From Pseudomonadota bacterium (GTDB lineage: Bacteria > Pseudomonadota > Alphaproteobacteria > Rhizobiales > Devosiaceae), in contig JAEZHZ010000008.1 in NCBI GenBank assembly GCA_023436745.1, positions 1 through 15,447 on the forward strand: a DNA stretch of 15,447 nucleotides. The letters run 5' to 3'. A program made the position numbers and the translations under genes. Below, one piece after another: positions 12,969 through 15,447 of this stretch. The notes below the pieces were generated by a model that did not search any database, was not told where the DNA came from, and saw only the letters and a program-made list of their open reading frames with translations. How positions within the stretch are numbered: the first letter of the stretch is position 1; each line of letters starts with the position of its first letter.

Positions 12969-13439
12969 ATGTCACCGGCGATCAAGACGCTGCTCATCAG
13001 AGGATTAACCATCATGCAACTTTCGACCGTTGCCTCCGCGCAAGACCTGACCATCATCAACCCGGCACCACTGGGCGACCCAAGCCCGAACGGTTACAGC
13101 ACGGCGGTTCTGGCTCCAGCCAATGCGCGCATTGCCTATGTCTCGGGCCAGGGAGGGCAGGATCGTACCGGCGCACTTTCCACCGACTTCGGAACCCAGG
13201 TGGCACAGGCTTACGCCAACCTTGGCGCGGCCCTCGAAGGCATCGGAGCCAAACCGGAGCAGGTAGCCAAACTCACCGTCTATGTGGTGGACCATGACAT
13301 GGCGAAGCTCGGGATACTGACCCGGAATGTCATCGCCATGTTCGGCGACAGGTTACCGGCACAGACCCTCGTCCCTGTCCCAAAGCTTGCCATCGATACC
13401 ATGTTGTTCGAGGTTGAGGCAGTGGTGGTGCTGCAGTAG
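12969..13439 (+). CDS. RidA/YjgF-family protein, possibly exported, lacking the catalytic Arg
   Basis: A 156-residue protein whose residues about 27-155 are a RidA/YER057c/UK114 domain. It starts near LTIINPAPLG, has IAYVSGQGGQD (55-65) and the AYANLGAALEGIGAKPEQVAKLTVYV helix-strand, and ends in LFEVEAVVV. True RidA enamine deaminases have an essential Arg in a PAR(S/T) motif; here the motif reads PAQT (Gln132), so deaminase activity is doubtful and it belongs to another Rid subgroup. The first 25 residues (MSPAIKTLLIRGLTIMQLSTVASAQD) resemble a short signal peptide with ASA cleavage, unusual for this cytosolic family. The ATG at 12969 has AAAGGA nine bases upstream; an ATG at 13014 would largely remove the leader. 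It diverges from the WYL regulator, its probable controller. Confidence 0.85.
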   Translation: MSPAIKTLLIRGLTIMQLSTVASAQDLTIINPAPLGDPSPNGYSTAVLAPANARIAYVSGQGGQDRTGALSTDFGTQVAQAYANLGAALEGIGAKPEQVAKLTVYVVDHDMAKLGILTRNVIAMFGDRLPAQTLVPVPKLAIDTMLFEVEAVVVLQ

Positions 13440-13477
13440 GTGAATGCCGCCGGGTCACTCGGTGTGGCGGCTTCACC
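13439..13477 (+). terminator. Hairpin directly after the RidA-like gene
   Basis: GGTGAA-GCCGCC (with one bulged T) pairs with GGCGGC-TTCACC, a 12-bp stem around a 14-base loop starting at the last base of the stop codon. It is followed by AAAA rather than T, so it is a strong structure but not a canonical terminator on this strand. Confidence 0.5.
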
Positions 13478-13792
13478 AAAAGGCAGTTCGGGGGTGGGGA
13501 GCCGCCAGTCAGCAACGCGCCCCAATCCGGTCATCCCGTCCGAGGCGAAGTTCGCTCTAAAGCGGACATAACGTCTTAAGGGACCAGCTGGCCGGTTTGG
13601 GGTGGCATGCGGACTGGCGAGTTTTCGCCGGAAGCCCCCATAACCGATACCCTGTGGTTGCGGAACCACGAGCAGCTCTGCGACTAAGGCTCCCAAGCGG
13701 TTTATGCCGAGGAGTCGTGTCGACGGCTGACATTAAAGGCCCGCAACATAACAACATAGCGGGTTGCCAATGCCTGCGGAGGCCTGCGAAGT
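13478..13792. other. Gene-free stretch before the ATPase gene
   Basis: No frame here has a credible start, ribosome-binding site or recognisable motif. The one clear structure is GTGGTT-GCGG-AACCAC, a perfect 6-bp stem with a four-base loop at 13654-13669. Composition shifts from GC-rich on the left to locally AT-richer (ACATAACAACATAGC near 13745-13759) on the right. It may be a junction of accessory segments or contain decayed sequence. Confidence 0.4.
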
Positions 13793-13820
13793 ATCTCTGA
13801 GACAGAGTTGCTCGAGAGAT
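13793..13820 (+). promoter_or_regulatory. Nested inverted repeats just upstream of the ATPase start
   Basis: ATCTCT (13793-13798) pairs with AGAGAT (13815-13820), enclosing a second palindrome CTCTG-AGA-CAGAG (13795-13807). The right arm contains the only Shine-Dalgarno-like purines (GAGAGA, 13814-13819) before the ATG at 13832. It could be an operator or an RNA hairpin limiting translation. Confidence 0.4.
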
Positions 13821-13831
13821 CGGCCACACCC

Positions 13832-15367
13832 ATGAAATTCACGGTCGTCCCCTATTCGGAGCGCGCTCGCCGATACCGAAACCTGGAAGGTCGGGACGAG
13901 GTATTCGTGGTACGCGACAATTGGGACGATTACGGCTTCAGGACCAATTTCGCGCTGGTCTATTTCGATAGAGACGGGACACGCCTCGACATCGGTGACG
14001 TCAAGATCATGCAATCCGGCATGACCAGCGGCTATACGCCTATCAACGAAGAGTTCGAGCTCTTGACGCCAGAATACGCCTCGCTAGGCCAAAGCCAGGA
14101 GTACTATGAAACGCTGCTACATCTGGACGAGCAGGTCAGGGTCGAAATCCTGACCGCTTTGCGGGACGTGGTTTGGAATCAAGGCGATCTGGAAGCGCTT
14201 AAGCAACAGCAAGCCTACGACGTTTCTCTCATGCGATCCGTTGGTGACACTCGATACGCCAAATTCGCGTCGACCCTGCAGGAGGATGCGGTACTAACCT
14301 CGTTCAACTTCTCGTACCGGTTCCCCGACAGCGAGGAGGAAATCCTGTTTGAGGTCGAGCCCAACAGCTTGCCGCCTACTAACATCCATGTCGTGATCGG
14401 ACGGAATGGCGTGGGGAAGACCACGCTGCTCACCTCGATGAGTTCGCTGCTTCGCAACGGGCGTGATCGTCGACTGGGGCAGTTGCAGTTTTCGGGCGCA
14501 GACATGGTAGACGCCAAGGATCAGTTCGCGAACCTGATCACCGTGGCCTTCAGCGCCTTCGACAGTTTCGATCCACCGCCACGTTCCGCCTCAGGTCTGC
14601 TTCGCAGCATGAAGGCCGGCACGCGGAGTGGTCTCAGCTATACCTATGTAGGGTTGAAGAAGCGCGTCAAGCAAGGCGACGAGCGTGCCACGGGCAACAA
14701 GAGCGAGGCGGATCTACTGACCGATTTCGTGGACAGCACCCTCCACTGCCTCCGCAGTTCGAGCCGCCCGCGCTGGCAGGCGGCGATGCGCATCCTTGAG
14801 GCGGACCCCTTGTTCAGCGCGTTGGGCCCCTCCTCTTTGGCAGACTTGCCTGCTCAGAGCATCGAGGAAGCGGTTCGCGAACTTTTTGCCAAAGCAAGTT
14901 CAGGACACAAAATCGTGCTCCTAACCCTGACGCGGTTGGCGGAGTTGGTCAGCGAACGGACTCTCGTTCTCATAGACGAGCCTGAGGCGCACTTGCATCC
15001 GCCATTGGTGATGGCCTTCGTCCGGGCCTTGTCGAACCTGCTTTCGAGACGAAATGGAGTGGCGATCCTAGCCACGCATTCCCCCGTCGTAGTGCAGGAG
15101 GTCCCTTCAGATTGCGTGACGTTGCTGTTCCGACCAGGCGGGGCCGTATCGGTGGAACGCCCCGAAGTCGAAACCTTTGGGGAGAACCTGGGTGCCCTGA
15201 ACAGGGACATATTCCGCGTTCAGGTCACGGAGAGTGGCCACCACAATCTCATAGCCACCGTGGTCGCGGAGTCGGGTGGCCTGGAGGAGGTGCTCGAACG
15301 CTTCGGCGGGCGCGTGGGGTCGGAAGGGCGTGCGCTGGCGCGAACCATGCTGCGGGCCCGCACCTGA
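13832..15367 (+). CDS. AAA (RecF/SMC-like) ATPase, probable defence-system ATPase
   Basis: A 511-residue protein with an ABC/RecF-type ATPase split across its length. It has Walker A GRNGVGKT (190-197), a signature-like SSGHK (356-360), Walker B TLVLIDEPEAHLHP (377-390) with catalytic Glu383, and switch histidine in ATHSP (His416). About 180 residues before Walker A form an uncharacterised N-terminal domain (landmarks DNWDDYGFRTNFALV, ASLGQSQEYYE). PPTNIHVVIGRNGVGKT is a pattern I associate with AAA_21-type ATPases next to nucleases. The stop overlaps the next start (TGATG), so the partner is co-translated. I prefer the ATG at 13832 to an in-frame TTG at 13808. The gene looks less GC-rich than the core genes and sits in an accessory region. 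A Septu-type role is inferred from layout, not from the sequence alone. Confidence 0.85.
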   Translation: MKFTVVPYSERARRYRNLEGRDEVFVVRDNWDDYGFRTNFALVYFDRDGTRLDIGDVKIMQSGMTSGYTPINEEFELLTPEYASLGQSQEYYETLLHLDEQVRVEILTALRDVVWNQGDLEALKQQQAYDVSLMRSVGDTRYAKFASTLQEDAVLTSFNFSYRFPDSEEEILFEVEPNSLPPTNIHVVIGRNGVGKTTLLTSMSSLLRNGRDRRLGQLQFSGADMVDAKDQFANLITVAFSAFDSFDPPPRSASGLLRSMKAGTRSGLSYTYVGLKKRVKQGDERATGNKSEADLLTDFVDSTLHCLRSSSRPRWQAAMRILEADPLFSALGPSSLADLPAQSIEEAVRELFAKASSGHKIVLLTLTRLAELVSERTLVLIDEPEAHLHPPLVMAFVRALSNLLSRRNGVAILATHSPVVVQEVPSDCVTLLFRPGGAVSVERPEVETFGENLGALNRDIFRVQVTESGHHNLIATVVAESGGLEEVLERFGGRVGSEGRALARTMLRART

Positions 15368-15447
15368 TGCAGACGGTCGTGCTGCCGGAGGAGAATGCAG
15401 GCGAGCTCTTCGCCGCGTGCGCCACTAGGCCGCGTTCGGTTGTCGAT
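15367..15447 (+). CDS. Partial gene coupled to the AAA ATPase, probable effector (cut by window end)
   Basis: The ATG at 15367 shares its A with the ATPase stop codon and the frame stays open for 27 codons to the window edge (MQTVVLPEENAGELFAACAT and onward). No domain can be recognised in this fragment. In comparable ATPase operons the second gene is often an HNH nuclease whose zinc and catalytic residues lie far downstream of this point; that identity is only an expectation from context. Confidence 0.65.
   Translation, partial: MQTVVLPEENAGELFAACATRPRSVVD

Noticed and set aside
13557..13829. A 90-codon minus-strand frame in the gap before the ATPase
   Set aside because: No ribosome-binding site, no recognisable motif and composition like random GC-rich sequence.
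1..15447. CRISPR arrays, rRNA genes, complete insertion sequences and riboswitches
   Set aside because: I saw no regularly spaced repeats, rRNA segments, transposase or terminal inverted repeats, and no riboswitch consensus anywhere in the window.

Overview
The window comes from a GC-rich alphaproteobacterium. The signs are a SciP (DUF1153) cell-cycle regulator preceded by a near-consensus CtrA box, an alphaproteobacterial-type elongator tRNA-Met, and MnmA, FliK and FlgD sequences of alphaproteobacterial type. My best guess is the Hyphomicrobiales, Devosia-like; this rests on remembered protein resemblance, not on a search.

Left part (1-4982), core genome. An ECF sigma factor is translationally coupled (GTGA overlap) to a gene cut by the window edge, probably its anti-sigma partner. 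A small one-helix membrane protein is divergent from it. mnmA (tRNA 2-thiouridylase) runs leftward. A flagellar pair, fliK-flgD, runs rightward from a textbook sigma-54 promoter, with an upstream inverted repeat at enhancer distance. sciP follows with its own CtrA-type promoter region and a strong intrinsic terminator. Flagellar hook genes, sigma-54 control and the CtrA antagonist SciP therefore sit side by side, as expected for cell-cycle-timed flagellar assembly.

Middle (4983-9998). A small ArsR regulator/SRPBCC protein operon lies between two direct 19-bp copies of the 3' end of the neighbouring ring-cleaving dioxygenase gene. The left copy carries a degenerate remnant of that gene's C-terminus, so the operon looks inserted or rearranged. 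Divergent from the dioxygenase is a DNA-repair-type pair: a radical SAM protein, then a DUF4130 domain fused to a UdgX-type uracil-DNA glycosylase that keeps the covalent-bonding KRRIH motif. A tRNA-Met(CAT) gene follows.

Right part (9999-15447), accessory. Just after the tRNA lies a 65-codon remnant of a phage-type integrase N-terminus, the usual scar of a tRNA-integrated island. Then come a TetR/DUF1772 divergent pair, a YafY-type WYL regulator divergent from a RidA-like protein (Gln in place of the catalytic Arg, possible signal peptide), a gene-poor stretch, and a RecF/SMC-like AAA ATPase overlapping by one base the start of a further gene cut by the window end. The ATPase plus its coupled partner is the best candidate for a little-described system, probably an ATPase-nuclease anti-phage module of Septu-like layout, but its effector is out of view.
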